DNA from: Couchioplanes caeruleus
GTDB taxonomy: Bacteria; Actinomycetota; Actinomycetes; Mycobacteriales; Micromonosporaceae
Direction: 5' to 3'
Length of the DNA: 64,000 nt
Assembly: GCF_003751945.1 (NCBI RefSeq)
Contig: NZ_RJKL01000001.1
Location: 372,001-436,000 of the forward strand
Shown: piece by piece, positions 24,353-33,679 of the stretch
How the letters are laid out: each line of letters starts with the position of its first letter
Numbering within the stretch: position 1 is the stretch's first letter
Position numbers and translations under genes: made by a program
Notes under the pieces: model-generated
Database searches by the model: none
What the model saw: the letters and a program-made list of their open reading frames with translations, nothing else
Told to the model about the DNA's origin: nothing

Positions 24353-25618
24353 GATGTCGGGCGGAGGTTCCGAAACCCTCGACGGACCCTCGCGGGGGTG
24401 AGCTGCCCCGTGGGAAGGGGCCGTTCCCAGGGGCGGCGGAGATCGGCCGTGAGTGGGCGGGCGAGGCGTAGCTGGGTGTAGGCGGCAATGACGAGCCAGG
24501 TCCAGCGGTCTGCCGCGGCGGGGTCGCGCAGCCTCGGTCTGGTCCGGCCGAGGGTCTGCTTGAACAGCCGGAACGTGTGCTCCAGATTGAATCGTCGCAG
24601 GTATGTCTGCCAGAGCCGGGTCACGTCGGCTTCGGTGAGGCCAGTACTCGACGACCACAGCCACATCGGTGGGGCGTCGCGTCGCCGGGCAGGTGCTCAG
24701 CCTGCAGGCGGATCAGGGTGCCCTCGATGACCGGGAGGGCGCCGTCGTGGTCCAGCCAGGCGGCGCGGTGAGTCAGCCGGGGATGCAGCCGATCCCACGC
24801 GTGGGCTTCCGCGTTGCCGTAGCTGGTGGTCGCGGTCAGGGTGGTCACCGCCGGGGTGGGCCAGGTGGCGGGATTCTTCAGGTCGAACTCGGTGCCGTGC
24901 TTGGGTGGGCGTCCGCTGGTTCCCGCAACGCGGGTTGGGCGGGTAGGCGCAGCACCCGGTCGGCGCGGATCCGCCCGCAGACCTCGACGGGCAGGTCACG
25001 CAGCACGTAAGCGAGGCGGGTCACGTCGTAGCCGGCGTCGCAGACGATCAGCATGTCCGGGTCGGACGAGGTGTGTTGCCCGGCGGCGGTCAGGCGTTGC
25101 ACGACGGTGCGCAGCTGCGTTGCGGTGACAGCGGTCGTGTCGTCGGCAGGACCGAGCCGGACCGTGTCCCAGGACCGCCGTCCATGAGGTGCGGCCGGGT
25201 TCGAGGGCGGCGACGAACGAGTACGGCCAGCCCGGGATGAACTGAGCTGCACTCTTGGCCCGGCCGTACACGTGGCAGAACAGCCGGTCTGGGCTGCATG
25301 CCGCGTCCGAGCGCAGCCACGGGCTCACGTCCACCGCGAGCACGATCCGCCCGTCCGGGAACCGCGGCAGGGGCAGGCCGGTCAGCGTCGTGGCCGGTCG
25401 ACGTCGATGCGCCCGCGGTTGAGGCCGTCGTACATCGCCCCGTGACCGCGCCGGTGTTCGGCTGTCAGCATCAGATCCACCAACGCCTTGACCGGCCCAT
25501 CCACACAGAGCACCGCATCGGTCAGCTCGAACAACGCGTCCGCTCGGGCAGTCAGGCACCGGTAAAGATCGCGACGGAACCCGGACAGAGCAACGAGATC
25601 GGAGGCATGACCAGTCAC
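24353..25618 (-). pseudogene. Decayed NF041680-type transposase, interrupted by IS1182
   Basis: Successive frames give the whole protein: LSGFRRDLYRCLTARADALF; FPDGRIVLAVDVSPWLRSDA and FCHVYGRAKSAAQFIPGWPY; MLIVCDAGYDVTRLAYVL; WDRLHPRLTHRAAWLDHDGA; FNLEHTFRLFKQTLGRTRPR and RRGFRNLRPTS. At least four frameshifts break it, and IS1182 lies after residue Ser of RPTS. The catalytic Asp-rich segments (AVDVSPW, CDAGYD) and the late Glu (LEHTFRLFKQ) are still legible. The probable start was GTG 25618. Confidence 0.8.
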
Positions 25619-25706
25619 GACTGACTGACGACCGTCGATACGACGGGAGTCGGGCCAGCCATCTGGCCGTGCAGCAAGACGGCGATACACGGCCAGTGTG
25701 CAGCGG

Positions 25707-26156
25707 TCAGAGTGCCCGGTCGAAGACCATCATGTCCTTGCCGGGTCCGTCATAACCTCCGATCGGTCCCGTCACCGTGAAACCCATGCTCTGGTGGAAA
25801 GCGATCGACCCGGCGTTGAACGGTGAGGTGATTGCCCCGACTCCGATGTTCCCGGCCGCTCGCGCGAGTGCGAAGAACTCCTCGTAGAGGCGCCGACCGA
25901 GCCCCGAGCCGCGAGCGGCGGGCGCAACGCCGACGAAGTGGATGTAGGCCCGGCCGGGTTGCGAGGGCGAGAGTACGCCGATGAGGAATCCCGTGAGCGC
26001 ACCATCGGGGTCGCGCGCGACGAGGCTGGTGCGGTGGAAATGGTCGAGGAAGAGGCGCGGGAGCAAGCCGGTGACCTCGCGTCCCCACCAGTCGTCGATG
26101 ACGGCGATGATCTCGTCGTAGTCCGCGGCTTCTGCGGGGTGCAACTCCACATCCAT
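25707..26156 (-). CDS. GNAT-family N-acetyltransferase
   Basis: 149 residues (153 if ATG 26168 is used). It has the GNAT fold with the acetyl-CoA loop VAPAARGSGLGRRLYEEFFA and the late segment NAGSIAFHQSMGFTVTGPI. Substrate unknown. It lies between mobile-element debris and the metallo-hydrolase region and is itself intact. Confidence 0.85.
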   Translation of the reverse strand: MDVELHPAEAADYDEIIAVIDDWWGREVTGLLPRLFLDHFHRTSLVARDPDGALTGFLIGVLSPSQPGRAYIHFVGVAPAARGSGLGRRLYEEFFALARAAGNIGVGAITSPFNAGSIAFHQSMGFTVTGPIGGYDGPGKDMMVFDRAL

Positions 26157-26168
26157 GACATTGAACAT

Positions 26169-26571
26169 GGCCGCGATTAGATCAACTTTGTCGAGCGCGG
26201 TCAGCCGGCGCCTCCGGTAGCACCGGGGCGGCGTGACCGGCCTGCTCTGACGGACGCGTCCGCACAGCGGCCATTTTCATGCTGGTGCTGATCATCGAGC
26301 AGGCGCACCGCACCAGCGACCGGCTCACCACAAGCAGGGCACCACCCCGCCCCACCGGTCAAATAACAGGCTTAGCTTGGCGTTTGACCTCCGTTGCGGC
26401 CTGGCGTCGACAGGGACGCGGTCGTCGCCTTACTCAACCTCGACTGGCGTGACACGCAGTGATCAGGGCGCGGATGGAGCGGGTACCAACCGCGCGTTGT
26501 CCGCGGCAGATACGGACACTGCAGCGGATCTCACAGGTCAGCTCCGGCGCATGGGGTGCTACAAGGGAGCG
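26169..26571. other. Stretch without a convincing gene
   Basis: Contains the 23-base repeat at 26371-26393 (also near 9977), a short frame reading VDRDAVVALLNLDWRDTQ that may be a relic, and the left member of the direct repeats around the metallo-hydrolase gene. Confidence 0.4.
26505..26521 (+). repeat. Direct repeat left of the metallo-hydrolase gene
   Basis: GGCAGATACGGACACTG; 14 of 17 bases match 27227-27243, and it shares the GGCAGA core of the motif in the 11-16 kb strip. Confidence 0.45.
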
Positions 26572-27213
26572 ATGGATCTGATCAAGTACGGCCACGCCTG
26601 TGTCCGCCTGGAGAAGGAGGGACGCGCGATCGTCATCGACCCTGGCGCGATGACACCCGAACCTGAGGCGTTGACAGACGTGGACACAGTGCTCATCACC
26701 CATGAGCACTTCGATCACTTCGAGCCCGAGCGGCTCCGGGCCGCCGCGGCGGGCAACCCCACGCTCGTCGTCTACACCTGTCCCGGCGTCGTGCGGCACC
26801 TGACCGATCTAGGCGACCAGGTTCGCGTGGTCCGCGACGGCGACGTGGTGCAGGTGGCCGGCTTCCAGTTACGGGCGGTCGGCGAGAAGCACCACCGCAG
26901 CCACCCGGACGTCCCACCTGTGGACAACGTCGGCTTCCTGGTCGACGACGAGGTCTTCCACCCGGGTGACGCACTGACCATGACGGACGCGCCGACACTG
27001 CTCATACCCGGCCAGGCACCATGGATGACCATCCCAGACATGATCGACTATCTACGCCGGATGGCGCCCCGACGTGCCTACGCCATCCACGACGGTCTCC
27101 TTAACGACTGGGGCCTCCAGGTACTCGACGGCGTACTGCGGACCGAGGCCGAGCGCATGGACGCCGACATCCGACGTCCGCTGCCCGGCGAGCGTGTTCG
27201 ACTCGCCGGCTAG
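26572..27213 (+). CDS. Metallo-beta-lactamase-fold hydrolase (UlaG-like)
   Basis: 213 residues with the zinc motif ITHEHFDHFEPERL (HxHxDH), a further metal Asp/His pair in FHPGDALT and AIHDGLLN. It is of the short UlaG/YcjY-like Lactamase_B_3 type. Such enzymes hydrolyse phosphoester or lactone bonds; the substrate is open. ATG 26572 follows AAGGGAG. It is bracketed by imperfect 17-base direct repeats 51 bases before the start and 14 bases after the stop. Confidence 0.85.
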   Translation: MDLIKYGHACVRLEKEGRAIVIDPGAMTPEPEALTDVDTVLITHEHFDHFEPERLRAAAAGNPTLVVYTCPGVVRHLTDLGDQVRVVRDGDVVQVAGFQLRAVGEKHHRSHPDVPPVDNVGFLVDDEVFHPGDALTMTDAPTLLIPGQAPWMTIPDMIDYLRRMAPRRAYAIHDGLLNDWGLQVLDGVLRTEAERMDADIRRPLPGERVRLAG

Positions 27214-27530
27214 ACGTACTGAACTCGGCAGAAGCGGATACTGTCCGAGGGGACCCGGTGCCATGGCGGCTGTAACGCACCGTCACGGGTTGGCCGATGG
27301 ATGGTGGCACTTCGGCGTGGGTGGCGCCGCTCGAAGGGCCCGTTTCGCCCTCGCTGGAGACGAACGGCCGGCCATCCGGCGGCCGTCGGGGACGAGACGG
27401 GCGGCGATGTCCGGGCCGGTGGTGGCCGTGACACGCCGCATGGACGGCGCGGCGAGGGCGGGATCGGCGGCGACGCTCGCGGCAGTGGTGGGCGTGAGTG
27501 CGTCGATGCCGAGTGTAATCCCCGGACGGG
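27214..27530. other. Stretch without a convincing gene
   Basis: Apart from the right-hand direct repeat at 27227-27243, only shadow-like frames are present. Confidence 0.45.
27227..27243 (+). repeat. Direct repeat right of the metallo-hydrolase gene
   Basis: GGCAGAAGCGGATACTG, matching 26505-26521 at 14 of 17 positions in the same orientation. Confidence 0.45.
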
Positions 27531-27552
27531 ACGGGCGGCAGCGTGACCGCCC
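27531..27552 (-). terminator. Hairpin after the small secreted protein gene
   Basis: CGGGCGG/CCGCCCG stem with an 8-nt loop, 16 bases past the stop at 27569. Confidence 0.5.
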
Positions 27553-27568
27553 GCCCCGCGCTGTGCTG

Positions 27569-27970
27569 CTAGCCGATCAGGTCGTAGTCGTAGGCGACGC
27601 AGGGTGTGGCGCTGAGCGAGTAGATGCCGGGCGCCGGAAGGTAGCCGTAGAAGATCAGGCCGTTGGTGCAGTAGACGAAGACGGTCGCGGGAATGACGAC
27701 GGAACAGGAGAGCCACTGCGTCGCGCCGGTGACGCCCTCGAAGCTGCAAAAGCCGGGGAGTGCTTCGGTGCCGACACCGGCCTTGATGGGGCTGCTGCGC
27801 TGGACGGTCATCGGCCGGGCCTTGGCCGCGTCGGCCGCCGATAGCCCGGCCAGGACCGGACGCTCGGCGGCCGACGCCGCACCGGCGGTGATGGTCGAGA
27901 TCCCGAAGAACGCCAGGGCCAAGACCAGAGCCACCAGCACGCTTCGTAGCCCGTTCCTCTGAGTGATCAT
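27569..27970 (-). CDS. Small secreted protein of unknown function
   Basis: 133 residues with a signal peptide (SVLVALVLALAFFGISTITA...ASAAE) and a mature part with four cysteines (GFCSFEG, LSCSVV, VYCTNG, TPCVAY), enough for two disulfides. No family is recognised. ATG 27970 has AAGGAGG about 7 bases before it. Confidence 0.75.
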   Translation of the reverse strand: MITQRNGLRSVLVALVLALAFFGISTITAGAASAAERPVLAGLSAADAAKARPMTVQRSSPIKAGVGTEALPGFCSFEGVTGATQWLSCSVVIPATVFVYCTNGLIFYGYLPAPGIYSLSATPCVAYDYDLIG

Positions 27971-28231
27971 GTGTGCCTCCTTGCCGAAGGTTTGCGGTTG
28001 CCCACAGCTTCGAAGGCCGCGCTGAATCCCGACTGGACCGCTATTGGACCGCTACTGGACGCGCGGTCAGCGGGTCCAGACCGTGCCGCGCGCTTCGTAC
28101 CTGATGATCTCCTCCGCTCGCACCGCGATGGCCGCGCCGATCTCGTGCCGCACGAGGGTCGTCGACCGCGAACCTGACCCGCCGGCTGACCGGCGCCATC
28201 GGCTCGTGGCGTTACTGACGGATCGAGATGC

Positions 28232-28385
28232 TCACAACGTGCTTACGAACTTGTCCATGGCGCTGGCGACAGCCCTGACGTCCCCGCAGGTCCTTGGAGG
28301 TGGCTCGGGTGCGGTGACCTGCGTTTTGGTCGCTGGTTCGGGACCCACCTCGATCGGGTGGATGTTGAGACCCGTCGCCCAGACG
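28232..28385 (-). pseudogene. 3-prime remnant of an unknown gene
   Basis: Minus frame NDVWATGLNIHPIEVGPEP then TQVTAPEPPPRTCGDVRAVA and MDKFVSTL before TGA. It is protein-like and rich in Pro, but has no start codon in frame. Family not recognised; it begins at the stop of the XRE remnant. Confidence 0.35.
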
Positions 28386-28525
28386 TCATTGGTCTTTCGT
28401 AGTGGACGCCGGTGGCCGGTGTCGGACGGTGATCAGGTCGCTGGGTTGGCAGTCGAGCGCGTCGCAGAGTGCGGTCAGGGTGCTGAACCGGATGGCGCGG
28501 GCGCGCCCGTTCTTGAGGATGGGGC
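28386..28525 (-). pseudogene. C-terminal remnant of an XRE (HTH_26) regulator
   Basis: Reads ILKNGRARAIRFSTLTALCD then ALDCQPSDLITVRH, the second half of a Cro/CI-type HTH. The first helices are absent; the frame is lost where the large hairpin at 28551 begins. Confidence 0.6.
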
Positions 28526-28550
28526 ACCAGCCCCGCCGTCTGGCAGGGCG

Positions 28551-28601
28551 ACCGCAACGACGACGGCCGGGACACGAGGTCCCGGCCGTCGTCGTTGCGG
28601 T
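28551..28601 (-). terminator. Very long perfect hairpin terminator
   Basis: A 23-bp perfect stem (arms ACCGCAACGACGACGGCCGG.. and complement) with a 5-nt loop lies 3 bases after the stop at 28605. Confidence 0.85.
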
Positions 28602-28604
28602 GGG

Positions 28605-30431
28605 TCAGCCGATGCTGACCCACGCGTCGTCGAGGCTGCCGTGGAACTGGTCGTTGTTGACGCCCGTGCCCTTGCCGCCCAGGCTGAGCGGCTGGGTGGT
28701 GACCACCGAGAGTCCGGCCGGCAGCGTCGCGCTGCCCTCCGCCTTGTCGTCCACGAGGATGGTCAGCGTGGTGCCGGCGCGCCGGCACTCGATGGTGTGC
28801 CAGGAGCCGTCCGCCATCGACTTGCCGCTCTTGGCGACGTAGATGGCCGTCGCGTCCTTGTCGCTCATCACGCAGCTCGGCTTGCCGGATACGCCGTCGA
28901 TCTGGAGCTTGTACTGACCGCCCGCGGTGGAGTAGCCCTTCTGGAGGATGTTCTCGCCCGTCGAGGTCTCCGCCGGCGACAGCAGTACGTGGGCGCCGTA
29001 CCGCAGGTTCTTGCTGCCCGGGTTGAGGTCCGGCGCGTCGGTGGCCTGCAGGACCACCCGCGGGCAGGTGGTACCCGTGCACTTGGGCGGGAAGACGATG
29101 GCCTGGCCGTTGCCGTGTGCCACGGTCGTGAGCTCGCCGCCGTTGACCGCCAGGGTCCGGAGCAGATGACCGTTGCCGGAACCGTCGTCGTAGGTGCCGT
29201 CCGGCACGGTCGAGTCGAAGTTGTACGACGCCACGTACGGCGACGGCGGCGCGGGTGGGACGCTCTGGCGGGAGGTGGGGCCGCCGAAGGAGGCGTACCG
29301 CTTCTGCGTGACCCCGCCGACGGTGGTGAAGTCGCCGCCGACGCTGAGCAGCCCGGTGGCGGGGTTCGCGGCGAGCGTACGGACACCGACCACGCCGTTG
29401 GCCTGCGGGCCCCACTCGGTCAGGTTGCCCGCGCCGTCGATCGCGGCGAGCTTCACGCGGGGCACCGAGCCGTCCGTGCAGAGGCCCTGGGCGCCGTTGT
29501 TGGTGGTCGTGCACGCCCGGTCGAAGTGGCCGCCGACGTAGGTGGTGCCGTTGAGGGTGGCGATGGCCTGGGCGTCGCCGTCGAAGACGCGGGTCCAGCG
29601 GGCCGCGCCGGCGAAGGTGTAGGCGATGGCCCGGCCACCCTGGCCGCCGAGCGCCGCGTAGACGCCGCCGGCATCCGTGGTGAGGGCGAAGACCTGCGAC
29701 ACCGGCTTCGGCACGAAGCTCTTGTCCAGCACGCCGGTGACGCCGTCGACCGCGGTGAGCCGCAGCGTGGACCGTACGTTGTTGGTCTTGTGGAAGCTGC
29801 CGCCGAGATAGACCCGGCCGCCCGCGGTCGCGAGCGCGTTGACCGTGTCGTCGGTGGTCGGTGCCCAGGCGTCGAGGGCGCCGGTGGCCGTGCTGAACGC
29901 CGCGAGGTTCGCACGCGGGGAGCCGTCGACCGAGGTGATCCGGCCGCCGACGTAGAGCCGGCCGTCGGCCACGGCGAGCGCGTTCGGCTGGCCCAGCACG
30001 GTGTGCTTGAGCGTGCCGAGGGCGCCGGTGGTGGCGTCGATGCCGGCGACCGCGTCGCGGGACATGCCGGCGACCCGGTCGAAGTCGCCGGCGGCGTAGA
30101 CGGTGGCACCGTCGATGGCCAGGGCGCGTACGGTGCCGTCGGCGCCGGGGTTCCAGCCGAGCAGCGTTCCGGTACGGGAGTCGAAGGCGGCGAGCCGTGG
30201 CCGGGCGATCGTCTTGCCGCCGACGATCGCGCCGGTGAAGGAGCCTCCGACGTAGACGACGTCGCCGCGGTGGGCGACGGCGTAGACCGGCCCGTTGAAG
30301 GACGGGGTCGCGGCGGGGGTACCGGAGACCACCTCGGCCAGGGCCGCGCCGCCCACGGCGACCAGGACGGTGGCCACGCCGAGGGTGACCAGCTTGCGCC
30401 TGGCGGATGTCAGGCTTCGGTTATTCAGCAC
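28605..30431 (-). CDS. Secreted beta-propeller protein with C-terminal LamG-like domain
   Basis: About 608 residues. After a signal/anchor ([20 protein letters not shown]) come repeated blades of the delta-60/WD-like kind, each with [42 protein letters not shown] or TYVGGHFD. Residues about 400-608 form a concanavalin/LamG fold ([39 protein letters not shown]). Likely extracellular and carbohydrate- or matrix-binding. GTG 30431 is preferred; GTG 30455 lies inside the preceding terminator. It follows the ceramidase gene on the same strand but is separated by a terminator. Confidence 0.82.
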   Translation of the reverse strand: MLNNRSLTSARRKLVTLGVATVLVAVGGAALAEVVSGTPAATPSFNGPVYAVAHRGDVVYVGGSFTGAIVGGKTIARPRLAAFDSRTGTLLGWNPGADGTVRALAIDGATVYAAGDFDRVAGMSRDAVAGIDATTGALGTLKHTVLGQPNALAVADGRLYVGGRITSVDGSPRANLAAFSTATGALDAWAPTTDDTVNALATAGGRVYLGGSFHKTNNVRSTLRLTAVDGVTGVLDKSFVPKPVSQVFALTTDAGGVYAALGGQGGRAIAYTFAGAARWTRVFDGDAQAIATLNGTTYVGGHFDRACTTTNNGAQGLCTDGSVPRVKLAAIDGAGNLTEWGPQANGVVGVRTLAANPATGLLSVGGDFTTVGGVTQKRYASFGGPTSRQSVPPAPPSPYVASYNFDSTVPDGTYDDGSGNGHLLRTLAVNGGELTTVAHGNGQAIVFPPKCTGTTCPRVVLQATDAPDLNPGSKNLRYGAHVLLSPAETSTGENILQKGYSTAGGQYKLQIDGVSGKPSCVMSDKDATAIYVAKSGKSMADGSWHTIECRRAGTTLTILVDDKAEGSATLPAGLSVVTTQPLSLGGKGTGVNNDQFHGSLDDAWVSIG

Positions 30432-30443
30432 ACCAGCAGTCAA

Positions 30444-30475
30444 CGGCGCTCGCACCCCGGAGGATGCGAGCGCCG
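30444..30475 (-). terminator. Hairpin terminator after the ceramidase gene
   Basis: An 11-bp perfect stem built on GGCGCTCGCA/TGCGAGCGCC, 47 bases after the ceramidase stop. Confidence 0.65.
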
Positions 30476-30522
30476 ATCAGGCGAATGGGTCACATTATTG
30501 GACAAACGGGCATTTCGCGCCA

Positions 30523-32532
30523 CTATGGGGTGATCGTAAAGGTGCGGGTGACACCGGAGAACGGTTTGATCGTTCCTGTGATGCTCTTGGCGTCGCCGTG
30601 GTGCACGATCCGGTACGTCCCCGGCACCGCGTCGGCAGGCACCGTCCAGCCGATCTGCGCCGTGGAGACGCCCAGATACTCCCGCTTCCAGCGGTAGGTG
30701 GTTTGCCACTCGGCGTCGGTGGACACCGTGGTCCACGCGGTGCCGTTCTGGCGCTGCACCTCGAGGAAGGTGCCCTCGAGCCGGAGGTTGTTGTTGGGGT
30801 GGCCGGTGACGAAGTCGGCCCGGACGGTCGCCCCGCGGGCGTACGAGGCCAGCGGCTGGGTCACGACGCTGCCGAAGGACCTGCCCAGCGGCGGCGTGTC
30901 GAGCACCACGCCGGGCCGGATGCTGAACCTGTTCTGCGGCAGCGCGGGCGGCTGGACCGCACTCGGCGTCGGCTGCCCGTCGCGCAGCGCCGCGGCAAGC
31001 TTCGCGAGCTCCTGGGCGTACGCGGGAGCGGTGTAGCGGCCGAAGTGCGTCGCGGCGCCCTCGTAGTGCTGCAGGTCGTACTCCTCCGGGGTGGTGACGT
31101 AGCCGGCGTAGGCGTTCGCGTACCCGGCCAGGAGGTGGTGGGTCACGTCGCCGCCGAGCTCGGCGGCGACGGCCGCGCGCACCCGCTCCCCGGCCACGAT
31201 GGTGAACTCGCCGGGCGCGGTGGCGATGGCGAACTGGCCGATGCGCAGGATCTGCAGCGGCATGACCTGCGGCGTCCACGGCGGCTTCTGGCTGCCGCTG
31301 CCGAGGAACACGTCCTTGGGCGCCTGGCAGAGCCGCACCTCGGCCGGGGTGGGATTCAACACGATGCCCGCGACCAGCAGCAACGGGTTGGTGCTGAGGT
31401 CGCCCTCCTCCACGATCGGCGGGCCGGGGCCGTCCTCCGCGCCGGCGGTGAAGTTCTGCCCGAGCGCGCCGGGGCACGTCCGGTGCGCGCGGCCGTCGGG
31501 CGTGTACCGCTCCGCGACCTGGACGTTCGAGAAGTCGACGTAGCGGCCGCGGGCGTCGATCGCGCCGGTGAGCTCCTCGGTGGCGCCGTCGAAGAGCTGC
31601 CGGGCCCGGTCGGCCTGGAGCCTGCCGATGATCCGGGTGTTCTCGAACTCGTCGTCGGTCGGGCCCTGGGCGCCGCCGTTGCGCAGGTTCGGCGACATGT
31701 CGCCCGCGCTGGTCTGCGCGAACGCGGCCACGAACGAGCCTCGGCGCGCCCAGTCCGCCCCCGCGCCGTCCTCGACGAGGTGCGACGCGTAGCCCTTGTT
31801 GTCGGCGCTGATCAGGTGGTTGTGCTTGGTCATCGAGGTGCCGTGGGTGGCGAAGAAGCTGAGCATGCCCACCGCTCGGCCGCCCCGCTCGAAGCGGAGC
31901 ACCGTCATCCGGGTGTCCACGGCGCCGGGGAACTTCGCCCGGTCGGCGGCCGGGTTGGCGTTGAAGGGCGCGAGGGACCGGTTGACGTTCGCGCCGGCGA
32001 GCGCACCCTCGGCGATCTTGACGGCGCCGGGCGCGAGACCGGCGTGCGCGGCGTCGACCGCGCGCACGATCCCGGAGACGATGGCCTCGAAGATCGGCGC
32101 CTCGAAGCCGAGGGTGGTCAGGTTCCACATCAGATACTCGGAGAACCCGCCGGGGCCGGCATGGGTGTGCGTCGCGGTCAGCACCAGGTTCTGGTCGGAG
32201 TAGGTGGCGCTGTACTTCGCCCGCAGGCGCTTGAGGACCTCCATCTGCACGGCCTGGGTGACGAAGTCGATCTCGGCGCTGACGAAGGCGACGTGGCGCC
32301 CGGCGCCGTCGGCCACCACGAAGGCGCGGGCCCACTGGCGCGAGGCGAGGCCGGCGGTCGTCTGGCCGGGATCGGCGTACCCGAGCATGCCGACCTCGGC
32401 CGCCTCCCCGGTGATGTCGCCGATGCCGACGCCGACGCGGTAACCGGAAGCGACGGCCTGGGCCGCGGTGGGTACGGGCAGGAGCAGGAGCAGGAGCACG
32501 GTGAGGGCGCCGAGAAGGCGGCGAGGGGACAA
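30523..32532 (-). CDS. Secreted neutral ceramidase
   Basis: 669 residues, the usual length. A signal peptide (LLGALTVLLLLLLPVPTAAQ) precedes the catalytic domain. Zinc-site histidines are in TATHTHAGPGG (H122, H124) and FFATHGTSM (H230); the nucleophile region AQTSAGDMSPNL is present. The C-terminal quarter is the Ig-like domain. It hydrolyses the N-acyl bond of ceramide to sphingosine and fatty acid outside the cell. The start is TTG, supported by GGAGGAG 4 bases upstream. The next gene upstream ends 21 bases before, suggesting cotranscription. Confidence 0.9.
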   Translation of the reverse strand: MSPRRLLGALTVLLLLLLPVPTAAQAVASGYRVGVGIGDITGEAAEVGMLGYADPGQTTAGLASRQWARAFVVADGAGRHVAFVSAEIDFVTQAVQMEVLKRLRAKYSATYSDQNLVLTATHTHAGPGGFSEYLMWNLTTLGFEAPIFEAIVSGIVRAVDAAHAGLAPGAVKIAEGALAGANVNRSLAPFNANPAADRAKFPGAVDTRMTVLRFERGGRAVGMLSFFATHGTSMTKHNHLISADNKGYASHLVEDGAGADWARRGSFVAAFAQTSAGDMSPNLRNGGAQGPTDDEFENTRIIGRLQADRARQLFDGATEELTGAIDARGRYVDFSNVQVAERYTPDGRAHRTCPGALGQNFTAGAEDGPGPPIVEEGDLSTNPLLLVAGIVLNPTPAEVRLCQAPKDVFLGSGSQKPPWTPQVMPLQILRIGQFAIATAPGEFTIVAGERVRAAVAAELGGDVTHHLLAGYANAYAGYVTTPEEYDLQHYEGAATHFGRYTAPAYAQELAKLAAALRDGQPTPSAVQPPALPQNRFSIRPGVVLDTPPLGRSFGSVVTQPLASYARGATVRADFVTGHPNNNLRLEGTFLEVQRQNGTAWTTVSTDAEWQTTYRWKREYLGVSTAQIGWTVPADAVPGTYRIVHHGDAKSITGTIKPFSGVTRTFTITP

Positions 32533-32552
32533 GGGCTCCTCCAGGTGTCGTG

Positions 32553-33593
32553 TCAGTCGACGACGCGTGGTGCGGTCTTCGCCGCCTCCTCGAGCTGGGT
32601 CGCGGCTGCCGCATAGGGGTTGTGCGTGTACGACCGGGCCAGCGCGCCCGGCACCGTGAAGTACTGCGCCGCCAGCGCGGCCGGATCGGTGGCGATCTCA
32701 CCGCGGGCGGGCAGGTCGTTGCCGTCGTCCCAGCCCCAGGGGGCGTTGGCCGAGTTGGTACCGCAGGAGAACGTCCCCACGCCGCAGCCGCCGGAGGTGT
32801 CCCCGGCGAACGTGCCGAGGTGGGCGAAGAGGCTGTCGTTGCCCCGCTGCGCCCAGAGGCCGCCCGGGGCGAAGATGTCGATCAGGGCGTACCGTACGTC
32901 GCGGTCGTCGGCGTGGGCGGGCGTCTCCGCGGTGGTCGAGGGGTAGTAGACGACGCCGTCGCCGTTGATCGAGTACTGCGGGTACGCCTTGAGCCCGTGC
33001 CCGCCCCGCTCCTGCGCCGTCACGGGGTGCGGGAACGCGTCGTGCGGCGACGACTGCATCCGCAGGGCGCCGTCGACCGTCTCGCGGCCGCTCGTCCAGG
33101 TGCTGCCCGCCGGCGTGTACGAGAAGAAGTTGCCGTGCGCCACGGTGACCGCCGCGCGCAGCACGCCGTAGTCGCTGCCGTCGCGCTCGATCGCGAGGGT
33201 GAGCCCCTCGCCGTCGTTCTCGTGCTCGCTCTCGAAGAACGGGTGGTCGATCCAGTCGCGCGGGTGGAAGAAGAGGTACGTGATGTACCAGTGACTCGCC
33301 GTCTCGACGACGGAGTAGTACGCGTGCGCGGCGAACGACACGCCGGACCGGCCGGCGTTGTCCCAGTTGTTGCGCCCGTTCAGGTCGCCGTCGAAGTCCA
33401 CCCTGGTGAGGTAGTCCGACCTGCCGCCGAGGGCGTGGCTGCCCGTCGTGTCGACATCCTGGTAGTGGATGGGGGCCCACCGCAGCGCGAGCTGGGCCCG
33501 GCTGACCGCCGCCTGCGCCGGGGCCGGCACGGCCAGTCCGGCTCCGACGAGCACCGCGCCGAGCGCGGCCGCCATCCTGCCCCGGACGACCAT
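32553..33593 (-). CDS. Secreted protein of unknown function, 346 residues
   Basis: Has a signal peptide (MAAALGAVLVGAGLAVPAPA) and a Trp/His/Asp-rich mature domain: LRWAPIHYQDVDTTGSHA, SHWYITYLFFHPRDWIDHPF, FESEHENDGEGLTLAIERDG. The dense His/Asp/Glu set suggests metal binding, possibly an enzyme of the VPS62/DUF946-like sort, but I cannot name it. ATG 33593 follows GGGGGAGG. It probably heads a two-gene transcript with the ceramidase. Confidence 0.75.
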   Translation of the reverse strand: MVVRGRMAAALGAVLVGAGLAVPAPAQAAVSRAQLALRWAPIHYQDVDTTGSHALGGRSDYLTRVDFDGDLNGRNNWDNAGRSGVSFAAHAYYSVVETASHWYITYLFFHPRDWIDHPFFESEHENDGEGLTLAIERDGSDYGVLRAAVTVAHGNFFSYTPAGSTWTSGRETVDGALRMQSSPHDAFPHPVTAQERGGHGLKAYPQYSINGDGVVYYPSTTAETPAHADDRDVRYALIDIFAPGGLWAQRGNDSLFAHLGTFAGDTSGGCGVGTFSCGTNSANAPWGWDDGNDLPARGEIATDPAALAAQYFTVPGALARSYTHNPYAAAATQLEEAAKTAPRVVD

Positions 33594-33679
33594 GCGTCCT
33601 CCCCCGTCCGCCTGGGATAGATTGCAGTCAATCTATGGGTGGCGGGGCCTCGTGTCCAGGGCAGGATCGAGGCGCGGCG

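Noticed and set aside
27214..28177. Plus-strand ORFs around the small secreted protein gene
   Set aside because: No ribosome sites and shadow-like composition; the signal-peptide gene on the minus strand explains the coding signal.
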